NCBI RefSeq assembly: GCF_947496195.1 | Contig: NZ_CANMBY010000001.1 | Location: 682,001 to 746,000 of the forward strand | Source of the DNA: an uncultured Polaribacter sp. | GTDB lineage: Bacteria > Bacteroidota > Bacteroidia > Flavobacteriales > Flavobacteriaceae | Direction of reading: 5' to 3' | Length of the DNA: 64,000 nt | Part shown: positions 41,144 through 53,800 of the stretch, piece after piece | How positions within the stretch are numbered: the stretch's first letter is position 1 | Layout: each line of letters opens with the position of its first letter | Position numbers and translations under genes: made by a program | Notes under the pieces: model-generated | What the model was told of the DNA's origin: nothing | The model's database searches: none | Seen by the model: the letters and a program-made list of their open reading frames with translations, nothing else

Positions 41144-42334
41144 TTAAATAAAATTAAGTTTATTAAATGAGTTATTTAAAATTGTGTTTTCATTAACATT
41201 TAACCAATTATTTAAAATAGTAGCATATATTTCTCTAAAGTCTATTTTATATATTAAATCTCCATTTTTATCTAAGTTAGATAGATTAGGAGCTTCATTA
41301 TAAATTCCTTTTTTATTTAAATTTTCGCCCATTATAAAAACATTATTTGCAGCTCCATGATCTGTACCTCCAGCTGCATTTTGTTTTACTCTTCTACCAA
41401 ATTCTGAGAAAGTTAGAATTAAAGTATCTTTAAAAGTATCATTCTTTTTTAAATCATTTATAAAAACTTCGATGGCAGAGCTATAAACTTCTAACAATTT
41501 TTTATGTCTTATGTTTTGATTTACATGAGTATCGAAACCTCCCATAGAAATATAATAAACCTTGGTGTCTAAATTTGAATTTATAAACTCTGCAGTTGTT
41601 TTTAATTGATTACCAAAAGCATTATTTGGGTACTCTTGAGAAGTTTTATAAGTCTTAGTAGTTTCATAAATATATTTAGCAGAAGATTTAGCATCTATCA
41701 TAGTTTTGTACAAGTAGCCCAAATTATGTTCACTTAAGTGCTCTTCTGTTTGATTTTTTAATATTTTAGAGAAAAATGGTGTATTTGTATTATGATATAA
41801 AATTCTTGCATTTTTTGTAGCTATACCATTCTTTTTTTCACCTTTCATTATTAGTGACAAACTATCATCTAACTCAATAGCTGCATAAGGGTTGTTATTG
41901 TATTGCTCTAAAAAACGACCTACCCAACCTGTAGTTAAATGTTCTTTTGAACCACTTGCTGTTTGCCATATATCTGTAGATCTAAAATGCGATCTGTTTG
42001 GGTTTGGATAACCAACATTATTAATTATTGATAAATACCCTTGATCATATAGGTTTTTTAAAGGTTGTAAACTTTCATGAAATCCTAAGCAATCTGTAAC
42101 CTTTAAAAGATTATTTTTTTTGATAGATAATTTTGGTCTACTTCTGTAATAAATATCATTTGTATAAGGTATTATAGTGTTTAAGCCATCATTACCACCA
42201 GATAATTGAATAATAACTAGTTTTTTATTATTAATTTTTTGTGAGGATAAATATTCTATATTTTTTACAAAATTTGGCACAAAAAATAAGCTACTAGCTA
42301 AGCTACTTTGTTTTAAAAAATCTCTTCTATCCAT
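41144..42334 (-). CDS. DUF1501 protein with twin-arginine signal
   Basis: The N-terminus MDRRDFLKQSSLASSLFFVP is a twin-arginine (Tat) signal with the RRDFLK motif, so it is exported folded. The body is a DUF1501 domain, part of the alkaline-phosphatase-like fold: VIIQLSGGNDGLNTIIPY, HFRSTDIWQTAS, FDTHVNQNIRHKKL and TLILTFSEFGRRVKQNAAGGTDHGAANNVFIMG spread along the chain. The Asp/His residues suit metal binding, though the reaction is unknown. It pairs with the DUF1800 gene 10 bp upstream. Confidence 0.9.
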   Translation of the reverse strand: MDRRDFLKQSSLASSLFFVPNFVKNIEYLSSQKINNKKLVIIQLSGGNDGLNTIIPYTNDIYYRSRPKLSIKKNNLLKVTDCLGFHESLQPLKNLYDQGYLSIINNVGYPNPNRSHFRSTDIWQTASGSKEHLTTGWVGRFLEQYNNNPYAAIELDDSLSLIMKGEKKNGIATKNARILYHNTNTPFFSKILKNQTEEHLSEHNLGYLYKTMIDAKSSAKYIYETTKTYKTSQEYPNNAFGNQLKTTAEFINSNLDTKVYYISMGGFDTHVNQNIRHKKLLEVYSSAIEVFINDLKKNDTFKDTLILTFSEFGRRVKQNAAGGTDHGAANNVFIMGENLNKKGIYNEAPNLSNLDKNGDLIYKIDFREIYATILNNWLNVNENTILNNSFNKLNFI

Positions 42335-42344
42335 AACTTTTAGT

Positions 42345-43739
42345 TTAACAAAGTTGGTATTCTGGTATTGACATTAATTGTACGCAAAAGTTCCTATTAG
42401 AGTTTACTTGTAAACTTTTTAAATAACTATATGTATCTTCATCTATTTTGGAGACAATTAAATTATTAATCAAATCATTTGTGCTTGAGTTTTTATACAT
42501 TTTATCAAAAGAAACCCAATTAACTTTAGTTTTTATAAACCTATTTCTATTTTTTGTTTTTTGATAATACTTTTCAAAACTATCTTCAAATTCACCTTTT
42601 TCTTCTAAATTAATAACAGCTTTATTTAGTAATAAAGCAGCTAATTTTAATCTAAACATTAATGAGTTTGCATCTATCCATGATTTACCACCTTTCCAAC
42701 CTGCAACATTTTCTGGGAACAATAATATTTGCCCCATCATTTTTTGTAAATAGTTTAATTGCTTAGGTTTTTCGAATTGTAATGGCACTACTTTTTGTAT
42801 ACCAACCAATAATTCTATGGGAGATTTTATTTTTACACCAATATTAGATTCATTATAAAACCATTTAGACTTAAAAATGTATTTCATAAGTTTTGCAATA
42901 TTGTAATCTTTATAAAAAATAGATGTTATTTCTTCTAATCTATTTTCATCAACAGTAGGATTTACAAAATATGTATAGATTTTTGTACAAATAAATTTAG
43001 CACATTGTCTTTGTTCTAGAATTATATCAATAATGTCATCGCCTCCAAATTCACCTGTTTTATTAAAGAAAGTTTTAACTCCATAATCATGATGCTTTTT
43101 TCTTAAAAAAAACGCACCACTTTCTTTAAAAGACCACCCAGTAAAAGCTCTAGCAGATTCTTTAATGTCTTGTTCTGTGTAATTACCTATACCTAATGTA
43201 AAAAGTTCCATAAGTTCTCTAGCAAAATTTTCATTTGGACTTCTCTTAATATTTTGCCTATTATTTAGGTATTTACTCATAGATGGCTCTTTGGCTATTG
43301 CTTTTACAAAATCGCCAAAATTACCTAATGCATGTTGTCTTAAGGTGTTATTGTATTGTTGAATATGAAAAATATTATTATCTCTACAAACAAAAACATT
43401 TGCCCAAAAGAGTGTCATTTTTTCTCTTAATTGCTGATTTGAATTCGTAAGTCTTTCTATCCATATACTATTTAAATCTCTTAGTTTTAATCGTATATTT
43501 TTTTGAATCTCTACCAGTTCTTTTTTTGAATACTGAGTTTTAAGCTCTTTATAAGTTTTATTTTTATAGATAGCTATATCAGATAGATCTAATTCTAAAG
43601 GAATAAATTCTTTTGATTCAGAAAAGAGCTTAGAGACTATTTTAGATTTTGTTTTTTTTTGAAGTTTTTCTTCATTTTTAAAATCAACTCCAAAACCAGC
43701 TCTCCAATATAAATGTTGAATATGCTTTTGCTTCATCAA
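42345..43739 (-). CDS. DUF1800 protein
   Basis: The 464-aa protein begins with HIQHLYWRAGFG and has the DUF1800 layout, including MTLFWANVFVC, NENFARELMELFTLGIGNYTEQDIKESARAFTGW and VAGWKGGKSWIDANSLMFRL over wide spacing. No signal peptide is visible, unlike its Tat-exported DUF1501 partner. The two always travel together in Bacteroidota and Planctomycetes; their joint task is unknown. The gene starts 122 bp downstream of the T9SS adhesin block on the same strand. Confidence 0.9.
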   Translation of the reverse strand: MMKQKHIQHLYWRAGFGVDFKNEEKLQKKTKSKIVSKLFSESKEFIPLELDLSDIAIYKNKTYKELKTQYSKKELVEIQKNIRLKLRDLNSIWIERLTNSNQQLREKMTLFWANVFVCRDNNIFHIQQYNNTLRQHALGNFGDFVKAIAKEPSMSKYLNNRQNIKRSPNENFARELMELFTLGIGNYTEQDIKESARAFTGWSFKESGAFFLRKKHHDYGVKTFFNKTGEFGGDDIIDIILEQRQCAKFICTKIYTYFVNPTVDENRLEEITSIFYKDYNIAKLMKYIFKSKWFYNESNIGVKIKSPIELLVGIQKVVPLQFEKPKQLNYLQKMMGQILLFPENVAGWKGGKSWIDANSLMFRLKLAALLLNKAVINLEEKGEFEDSFEKYYQKTKNRNRFIKTKVNWVSFDKMYKNSSTNDLINNLIVSKIDEDTYSYLKSLQVNSNRNFCVQLMSIPEYQLC

Positions 43740-43861
43740 ATTAAGTTTATTCTTAGACCAGTAAACTTTTATAAAGTTTAACTTATAATAATCTAAATAT
43801 AAAACATTTTGATTATCAAAACAGTAATTTTAAATATCCAATATAATAACGTTATATCTTT
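43740..43861. other. Gap between PorP/SprF and DUF1800 genes
   Basis: This 122-bp AT-rich stretch holds two short inverted repeats (AAACTTTTATAAAGTTT near 43767 and TTTTGATTATCAAAA near 43810) but no TAnnTTTG box on the minus strand. It may contain a weak terminator of the adhesin operon. I see no gene in it. Confidence 0.4.
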
Positions 43862-44824
43862 TTATTGAAACATGTAGTATTTTTGTGTACATCTTGCCAG
43901 ACTTTCTCTCTTCATAAAGTCGTATCCAAGAGTTATCATATGTGATCCCACATTAAAACTCTGAGTGTTATTTATATTAATACCAAAACCATAAGACGCA
44001 TACAAGTTTCCTGATTTAAGACCAATTAAAGGTGCAATAGTATTAGGGTTTAACAACTGATCATTTAAGAAATTATAAGTAAATCCTGCCCAAATATATC
44101 CACTAGAAGTTCTTTTTCTAACTTTTAAGTTTAAGTCTGTTCTAGACCTTTGATCTCCTTCAAAATATTCAACTAAAATTGAAGGTTCAATTTCATAATC
44201 GCCATAAAAACGCGTAAACACATAATAATTATATAGTGAGTATCTTCTTAAAATTACAGGCTCTCCATTAGAAAAAAAACGGTCTTTTTTATCTAGTAAA
44301 TTAGATACATTGAAACTTACTCCATAATCATTAAAACGATAAAGAAAACTTACATCGAAATTTGAAGAATTAAAATTAAGCTGATTGTTTAATCCTACAT
44401 CTAAATCATCGAAAGTGGATGCATCTATATTAAACATTACCAGGCTGTAGGTAAAACCAAATGAAAAAAAACTCTCATTAACTTCACTTAAAATTAAATG
44501 ACTTGCAAATGTAGCTTTTAATCCTTGTTGAGAGGTGTTACCATTGGCATCTTTAAAGATGACAAGGCCACCACCAAACCTATCTCCTAATCTACTTTCT
44601 ATAGATAAAGATTGGGTTTGTGGTGCATTTTTAATACCCACCCATTGAGTTAAACCATTTAAACGAAGACGCATACCAGAACCAATGCCTACATATGCAG
44701 GTGTAATTACAAAAGGGTTGTCTCCTAAATAGTTTAAATATTGAGGTAAATTTACTTCTTGTGCGTTAGTATTTAAACTAAAAAGTACTGTTAGAATTAA
44801 GATATATATTTTTTTCATGTTCAT
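43862..44824 (-). CDS. PorP/SprF-family type IX secretion membrane protein (partner of giant adhesin)
   Basis: A signal peptide (MNMKKIYILILTVLFSLNTNAQ) precedes a beta-barrel-like body. PorP/SprF features include LPQYLNYLGDNPFVITPAYVGIGSGMRLRLNGLTQWVGIKNAPQTQSLSIESRLGD over residues about 24-80, and repeated amphipathic strands. SprF proteins are outer-membrane partners needed for the export or surface attachment of SprB-type adhesins. It starts 7 bp after the giant adhesin stop, so it should serve that protein. Confidence 0.93.
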   Translation of the reverse strand: MNMKKIYILILTVLFSLNTNAQEVNLPQYLNYLGDNPFVITPAYVGIGSGMRLRLNGLTQWVGIKNAPQTQSLSIESRLGDRFGGGLVIFKDANGNTSQQGLKATFASHLILSEVNESFFSFGFTYSLVMFNIDASTFDDLDVGLNNQLNFNSSNFDVSFLYRFNDYGVSFNVSNLLDKKDRFFSNGEPVILRRYSLYNYYVFTRFYGDYEIEPSILVEYFEGDQRSRTDLNLKVRKRTSSGYIWAGFTYNFLNDQLLNPNTIAPLIGLKSGNLYASYGFGININNTQSFNVGSHMITLGYDFMKRESLARCTQKYYMFQ

Positions 44825-44831
44825 TAATCAA

Positions 44832-47800
44832 TTATCTGTATAGTGTAAAATTGCCCATTAATCTTCTTCTTTTTTGAGGTGTTTGGTTGTAATAAATTAC
44901 ATACCAATAGTCACCTGATGGTAGAGGTCTATTATTGTATAAGCCATCCCAACCCTCTACAATTCCTTTATAAGTTTTTAAAAGTCTGCTGTATCTATCA
45001 TATATTTTAACCTCTATATTATGATAGTCTTTTACCTTTTTAGGATACCAATAATCATGTTTACCATTTCCATTTGGGGTAAAGAAATTAGGGATATCTA
45101 TATCTATAAAAATGCCTTCTATAACTAGGCTTACTAAACACCCTCTACTATCTTTTACAGCAATTGTATAAAAACGAGTCTCGCTAATTACAAACTCATT
45201 ATTTGAAGTAAAATCACCATTATCTATGCTGTAAGTATAGGGTGGTACACCACCAGAAGCATTTGCAATTAAAGTGTTTTCTTTAGAAGTATCGATATCT
45301 AACTTTAACTCTGGTTTATCTTCTATTATAATAGTCTTAGTAACAGAACAACCGTTTTTATGAGTCGCTTTAATAAGATATTCTCCTTTAGGTAAGTTTG
45401 TAAAAATACCATCTGTTTGTGGGTTAGCACCATTAATGGTGTAGGTAACATCACCTTCATAAAGATCATCTACTAATGCAAAGACATTAGCATCGTTTGT
45501 ACAGTTATATTCTGGTTGAAGTACTAAATCTAAATCAACACCTTTTTCTATATCTACACTAAAAGAAGTTTCACAGTCATTGCTGTCTTTTACAAAAACA
45601 GTATAGGTATTTCCGCCTTCTAAATCAGAAAAAGAAAATTGATTTTGAACATAATTACCATTATCTAACTTAACGAAATAAGGTGCATTACCTCCTTGAA
45701 CATCAATTTCAAAACTACCTTTTTCGGTTGTAGCACATCCTACTTGTTGAATTGTTTTTAAAGAAACTTTTATTTCTTCAGTTTCGTTAATAATTACATC
45801 AGTAGAAACACGAGTACAATCTAATTCGTCTTTAACAGAAATTTGATAGGTACCTTTAGCAAGGTTATTAAAAGTAGCATTAGTTTGAAAGTTAACACCA
45901 TCTATAGTATAAAGAATTGTTCCTTGACCACCAGAAGCATTTACAGTAACAGACCCTGAATTTTCACCAAAACAAAGAATGTCTGTTGGAGTAACAGTAT
46001 CAATTGTAAGAGGAGTAGGGTTATTTATAATTACTTGCTCAGAAACAGAGCAACCGTTTTTATGTGTGGTTAAAACAGTATATGTTCCACTTGCTAAGTT
46101 TTCAAAAATATTTGAAGTTTGAGTAGCCCCATTGTTTAAGCTATACACAACATCATCTTTTAAAGCAGCATCAACATTGACTTCTATTGTAGAAAGATAA
46201 TTAATACAGGTCACTGTTGATGTAGCTGTAGCTTGAAGATCTATAGCGTTTTCTAAAGTAACTTCAATAGAAGAAGTACAACCATTGTTATCTTCAACAT
46301 CAACTTTGTAAGTTTTACCACCTTCTAAATTAGAGAAAGTTAGTTGATTATTTACAAAAGCAGCGCCATCTAAACTTGTTTTATAAGGAGCATTACCACC
46401 AGAAATAGTTAATTCGAAAGCCCCGTCTTTTTGATTAACACAAGATTCTTGTTGTATAATAGATGCAGTTACGTTAACAGCAGTAGGTTCATTAATAATT
46501 ACATCAGTAGAAACACGAGTACAATCTAATTCGTCTTTAATAGTAATTTGATAGGTACCTTTAGCAAGGTTATTAAAAGTAGCGTCTGTTTGGAAGTTAA
46601 CACCATCTATACTGTACATAAGATTTCCTTGACCACCAGAAGCATTTACAGTAATAGACCCTGAATTTTCACCAAAACAAAGAATGTCTGTTGGAGTAAC
46701 AGTATCAATTGTAAGAGGAGTAGGGTTATTTATAATTACTTGTTCAGAAACAGAGCAACCATTACTGTGAGTTGCAGTTATAGTATATGTTCCACTTGCT
46801 AAGTTTTCAAAAATATTTGAAGTTTGAGTAGTTCCATTGTTTATACTATATAACACATCGTTTTTTACATCATCATTAACATTAGCTTCTATTGTAGATA
46901 AATAATTTACACAACTTAATGCAGTTGCAGTAGATAAATTTACAGTTACAGCATTTTCTAAAGGTACAGCTATAAAAGTCTCACATCCTTTTGCATCTTC
47001 TATAAAAACTACGTAAGTTTTACCACCTTCTAATCCAGTAAAAGTAAGTTGATTTTCTATGTATGCACCACCATTTAAACTTGTTTTAAAAGGAGCAGTA
47101 CCTCCTGTAATATCTAATGTAAACGCACCATTTTTATCACCAGAACATAATTCTTGTTGAATATTAATTGCTTGTGCAGTTAATTCATTTGGTTCTGTAA
47201 TTGTTACAGATTCTGTTTTAAAACAACCCCTTTCATCTTGCACAACAACATCATAAACACCTGCAGAAAGGTTTAAGAATACATTACTTTCTTGGTATTT
47301 AACTTGGTCTATACTATATAATAATTTACCAGTACCACCAGAAGCATTTACAATTATACTACCATCTTCACTACCAAAACAAGAGATGTTGTTTACCTGA
47401 ACAGGAGTTGTAATTGCGATAACAACTGGCTCAACAATTTCATAGCTATTAGTTACAAATACACAATCTTTACTAAATACTTTTATTTTATAAATTCCTG
47501 CTGATAAATCAGCAAAAGTATCATCACTTTGTTGAGGTCTTATAATTGCATCATTTTCATCTAATAATTGATACGTATAGTTTCCAAAACCACCTGAAGC
47601 ATTTGCTTTTAACACAGCATTACTTTCACCAAAACAAGTTATTTGAGAAGCAGAGGTGTCTAATGTTGCTGTTAATGGAGCTACGTTTTCTATTTCTACA
47701 ATTGCAGAAGCATCAGAAATACAACCATTACTGTCTTTAGCATAAAACTGATGTAAGCCAACAGCAACATCAAAGGTATTTGCGGTGCTAAAATTGACTC

Positions 47801-50800
47801 CGTCTTTACTATAGGTGTAACCTCCAGAACCACCAGTTGCAGACACTGTAACACTAGCCGAATTTACTGAACATGAAATGGTTGTTGTAATAGATGCAGA
47901 CGCTATTACAGTTGAAGGGTTATCTATAGTTATAGGATATGATTTACTACATGAGTATTCATCAGAAATAGTTACTGTGTAGTTTCCTGCTGCTAAATTA
48001 TTAAAAGTATTGTTAGTTTGTTTTGCAGAGATTACTCCATTTTCTTTTTGCAATTGATAATAGTAAATCACAGGATTTCCTTGACCACCTGTTACAGTAT
48101 TTACTGTAATTGATGCATTATCATCGTCAAAACAAACTAAAGGAGTTGCATCTAAGGTCGCTGTAATTTCTGTAGGGTTTGTAAAAACAACAGACTTATC
48201 TACAACACAACCTAATTGATCTCTTACAGAAATTATATAACTATCAGCCACTAAATTTGTAAACGAATTTGTGTTTGAAAAGTCTTGAATAATAGTACCT
48301 GTTGATGTCGCTAATTTATATTGGTACTCTAACCAACCACCAAAAGCACTTACCAAAATTGATCCGCTATTTGTAGTATCACAATTTATTGGATTAGTTG
48401 TATAAGTAAAATCTAAAGCACTTGAAGGAGATTCAATAGAAAAAGGACTTGAATCTACCACACAGAAAGGGAAATCTAATTGTGTTACTCTAACAAAAAA
48501 TTCTCCTTCAGGTATTGAGTTTATTGTTGTTTTCCCACTATTTGTTCCACTTATTGAGGTTGCTGTATTAGTGTTATTATCAATTAATACATAGTTGTAA
48601 TTGTCTGAATAAAGAGTAGTTGCATCAAATTCAAAAGAAATACTACCTGAGTCATCATTAAAACAAGTGTTATCTTTTTCTTTAGTAACTACTAATTCAA
48701 ATTCATTTGGCTCATCAACTTCGTAGATGGTTTCTAAGAAACAATTCGTATCTAAATTAGTTACTCTTATTGTATAAATACCAGCAATTAAATTAGTAAA
48801 TACACCAGTAGTATTTGTATCAGAAAATCCACTTGTATTTGTTATTAAATAAGATTTGTTTGCTGAATTAACCTCTGCATTTGTATTTACAGTTATAGAT
48901 GCTCCTGTGTTACAGTCAGCTAACTTGTCTGTAACTATAGAAATATCTGTTAAAGGATTAAATGGATTTATGATCGCACTTGTAGATCCAAGACATCCTT
49001 TATCATCATAAACGTTTATAGTATAATTACCTCCGTTTTTATCATTTGAAGTAAAAATTGGATTATTATTAAATTGTACTACAACATCATCTGAAGCATC
49101 TGCAGTTCCTTGATTATTTATAAATTCAAATAATGTATAATTTCCACTTCCACCTGTAATTGATGCAGTATCAATAGTTATACTAGCTGTGTTACTAATA
49201 TTACCTATTGAACAAGAAAATTGTGAAACAAATGGAGTAGCTACATTAATTAAGGCCAACTCATCTATAACAATATTTATAGAGGTTGATGTACAAGCAT
49301 TATCTGCTGTTGCTGTTACTTGATAAGAACCTGGGGTTAAATTTGTAAAACTATTTGAGGCTGCATCAAAACTACCAACATTTGGTAAAATTGTATAGCT
49401 GTAATTTATTGCTGAATTTGTGTTGGTTAATTTTATTACTCCTTCATTACTTCCAAAACAAGTACTATTTTGAACTTCATAAGTAAATGTGGGTTCTTCT
49501 TTTTCAAGAATTTCGACATCTATAGATTTTGAACAATTTGTAATATTATCAAAAAGTGTAATCGTATAAACTCCAGAATTAGATAACTGAATTGTTTCAG
49601 TTGGATTTGTAAATGTTCTTCTAGAAATTATAGTTGTATTTACAGCATTTTTAACTTCAATATCAACATCACTAGAGCTATCTAAAAGATTAATTTCAAT
49701 AGTAGCGTCTGCAGTTAAAGAACAATCTAAATTTTTTGTTATAGCTGCTTCAAAATTTAAACTTGGATGCACTATAACAGCTTCAGATAAACTAATACAA
49801 CCATTGCTATCTATAACTTTAACTGTATAATTACCTTCTGCAACATTATTAAAAGTAGCATCAGATTGATAGTTTACTCCATTATCAATAGAATAAAAAT
49901 AAGGAGCTAAACCATTTGTTGCTGAAATAGTGATGCTTTTATTTGTATCACAAACATCAGTTGTAATGGTTTGTATTTCTGGTTTTTGACTTACATTTAA
50001 AACTACATTTCCAAGATCTTTAGCACAATCTGAACCATCTGTTACTGTTACATTTATTGTTGATGAAATAGTATTATCTACTAAGTTGTTAATATCAACT
50101 TCTATAGCAGTATTTTGTGTTGTTATTGGATTCACAAAGTTAGAACTTGTAAGCGTAAATTGGTAGTTGCCAAATCCACCAGAAAGTGAATTTATTGTTA
50201 TAATTCCTGGTTGATTACAAGTAATATCTCTAGTAACGATTGCATTCCCATTGATTTCTAAACCTCTGTTTATAGTTTCAGTTCTGCTTCCCCAAGAACA
50301 TAAATTGTTAGTTATCACTAAATAAAAATCACCTGCAGGTAAATTAGAAACAACAATATCATTGGTATTGTTTTGAGAGCCATTTCTAATTGCAGTGTTT
50401 GTATTTGCATCAAACAATTGCCAATTAATTGTTCCGCTTAAAATATTATTAGAATTGTCTATACTAAAAGTAATTTCTCCTGTATCTGAAGTAGCACAAG
50501 CTTCTTTAGTAACTGTACTAGTAATATTTACATCAGGAGTAAAATTATCATATACATCTACACTATTTTCTTTAATACAACCACTAGCATCTCTTACGTA
50601 AAATAGATAAGATAATCCTGGAATTAAGTTGGTAAAGGTATATGAATCTGATCCTGAAGTAACCCAGTTAGTTGTAGAATTAATCGAAAATTCGTAAGGT
50701 GCAACTCCATCTTGAGCTTGTACAATTGCTTGAAAACCATCTGCACAATTACCACTTGCATTTGCACTAACAATTAAGTTAGATACTTCAAAAGGCATTC

Positions 50801-53800
50801 TAAAATTATCTAAAGGTTTTATACACCTAACTGTTACACCATCAGTTTCTAATAAACGCAACATTGGTTTTAAAATAGTGCCAGATGCAATACCCATATA
50901 ATTTGTATTCGTAGACCAAGAAGTTCCATTATCTATAGAAAACTGTAAAGTGTAAGGAGCATAATTTTCTGTAACTACAAAATCAATTCCATATTGATTG
51001 ATATCTGTTACACCACAAGTTGGTAATATTGGGCTAATAGTTGCTTCTAACTCTTTTGGATTTTCTATTACTGCAGTAATTTGTTTCGTACAATTATTAG
51101 CATCTGTAACAGTAATAGTATAAGTGTCTGCAACTAAATTAAAGTACTCTTTTGTACTTGAAAAAATTGAAGAATTAGTATCTGAAAACCCTAAAGTATT
51201 TGTTACAGAAACAGTATAAGGTAATTTTCCCCCAGAAAAAGTTAAGTCTAAATTACCTGTTTCATTAAAACATTTAGGTTGAGTTTCATTTGCAGTAACA
51301 TCTAAATCTGGTGTTTTAGTAATGGTTACTGTTTCAGAGAATTCACAATAATTTGCAGCTCCATTTTTATCTCTCACATACACATCATAATTACCAGCTG
51401 TGTTTACAGTAGCTGTATTGGTTGATGAAAAGTTAGCAGCAGAAATTGTACTTCCTGATGTTACTATTGCATACACATAATTAGAATCTCCACCAGTTGC
51501 GTTTACAGTAATTGAACCATCATTACAGCTAATATCAGTAGCTAAAACAGCAGCATTTAATTGCGGATTAATGATTAAATTTTCTTCTGCAACCTCACAA
51601 GAGTAAGCGTCTTTAACACTTACTTTATATGTATCTGGTTGAAGATTGTTAAATGTAAATTGATTTGGAGTTGCACTGTTTGGAGATTGCCAAGGACCAT
51701 CATTTACACTAAAAACATAGCCTCCATTACCATCTGTAACTGTAATATTTATGGCTCCATTGTTGCCATTAAAACAATTTGTAACTGTAGTATTAAATAA
51801 TATATCTTTTGGACTATCAACAACAACATTTGCATTTATAGTTGAGATACAATCATTAGCGTCTTTTGCTATTACTGTATAATTACCAGCTAAAATATTA
51901 GTTAAATTGTTTACCCAAGTAACACCATTATCAATTGAAAATAGATAGGGAGCAGTACCTCCTGAAGCAGAAGCTGTAATTGTTGCACCTGTATTTGAAC
52001 AAGAAATTTCAGTAGCAATAGTTGCTGTTACATTAATTTCATCTGGTTCAGAAATTATAGCATCTCCTAAATCAATGATACAACTATCAGATTGAATCTT
52101 AATATTATAAGTACCCTGACTAAGATTATTAAGTATAAGTTGTGATGTGTTTGCTGTTACCCAAGTACCATTATTTATGGCATAAGTATAATCTGCACCA
52201 AAATTTTCTACATCTATAGTTATACTGCCATTTGCATCGCCAAAACAAGTTGCATTTGTAGAATTACTTATAAACCCATTAAATGCTTTATTAGGAAGTA
52301 CATTAAAATCTATGGTTTCTAAACAGTTTTGACCAATATTGATTTTTACAACATGATTTCCTTCAGGTAAATTTGAAAACGTATTAGAACTTGTAAACGC
52401 ACCTCCATTTAAACTATATGTAAATGTTGCGTTTGCAGGAAGAATTTCTACACTACCTAAACCATCACAATTGTAATTTATAGAACTTGTAAAAGTTGGT
52501 GCAATTGGTAAAGGATTAACAACAATATTTGGTAATTGTAACAAACAATCATTAGCATCTTTTATAAAAGGAGTATAAGTACCTTCTTGAATATTATTAA
52601 AAGTAAAAGAAGTAAAATAATTAACACCATCTAAACTATAGGTATATGGTGCTGTGCCTCCAGTAACTGAATCAAAAGAAATTACTCCATCTGCATCACA
52701 AGTATAATCTTGACTTAATGTTGCGTTTCCAGAAATCACAGTGGGTTCAGAAATGGTAATTGTTTTTTCATAAGCACAAGTGTCTATACTTTTAATAGCA
52801 TTAATTAAAATTTTATAATTCCCTGCACTTAAATTAGAGAACAGATTTTCTGTCTGATAAGTAGCACCATTATCTATACTATAACTAAAGTCATAATTGT
52901 TTAAGGGTTCGTTTGGTGATATTAAAACACTACCATTACTATCTCCATTACAACTAACATTTTGTATAGTTTCAGAAAATGTAAAAGGGGGTTCTAGTTC
53001 TATTGTTACTGGGTTAGAAAACACAAAACAATTGTTGTTGTCTACCATTACAAATTCATAAGTACCTTCATTACCAGGAGTAATTTCTAAGAAAGAATTC
53101 GTAAAAAACTCGATAATGGGAATGGTATTAACATTCGCATATTTTTGCACACCATTATAAGACCAAATAGCATAATTATACAAAGGAGTTCCTCCTGTTG
53201 TATTAAATTCAATCATACCATTAGTACAACTTATATCTTTAGTTGCAACTGCAGAAAAAGTAATTGGATCTGGTTTTATTATTTCTACTGTACCTTCGAA
53301 AGTACAATTATTAGGGGCTGAAACTTTTACAGTATAAGTACCTTCATCAGATACCTGAAAAGTATGATCATTATCTGCTTTTGGAGCAGTTTCTACCAAT
53401 AAATTTCCATCTTTTAAAAGTTGATAAATGTATTCCCCATCAACATTATTTACTTGTACTCTAATAGTTCCATCATCTTCTGCACATTGTATGGGTTCTA
53501 CAATTAAATCAACTTCAATATTTTTTTCGAAAACGTCAATTACAGGTAATTCATAAACACAAGATGTTGCAATACCACCTTTTTTTCTAATGTAAACAGT
53601 GTAACTACCTGCAGAGGTAATTGTAAAAGAATTATCATCTTGAAAAGTGTTTATATCATTAGTTAAACTAAATTGGTAATCGTCTGAAATGTTATTGATT
53701 GTAATGTTTCCTGGAGTGCCACAAATAATATCTGTTTTATCTACTAGAGGGTTAATTGATGCTTGAAAAACATCAAAATAATAACGCTTAAAACAACCAC

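Noticed and set aside
45787-46870. CRISPR-like or satellite repeat
   Set aside because: The repeats are in-frame protein-coding units of 235 codons, not short spacer-separated repeats.
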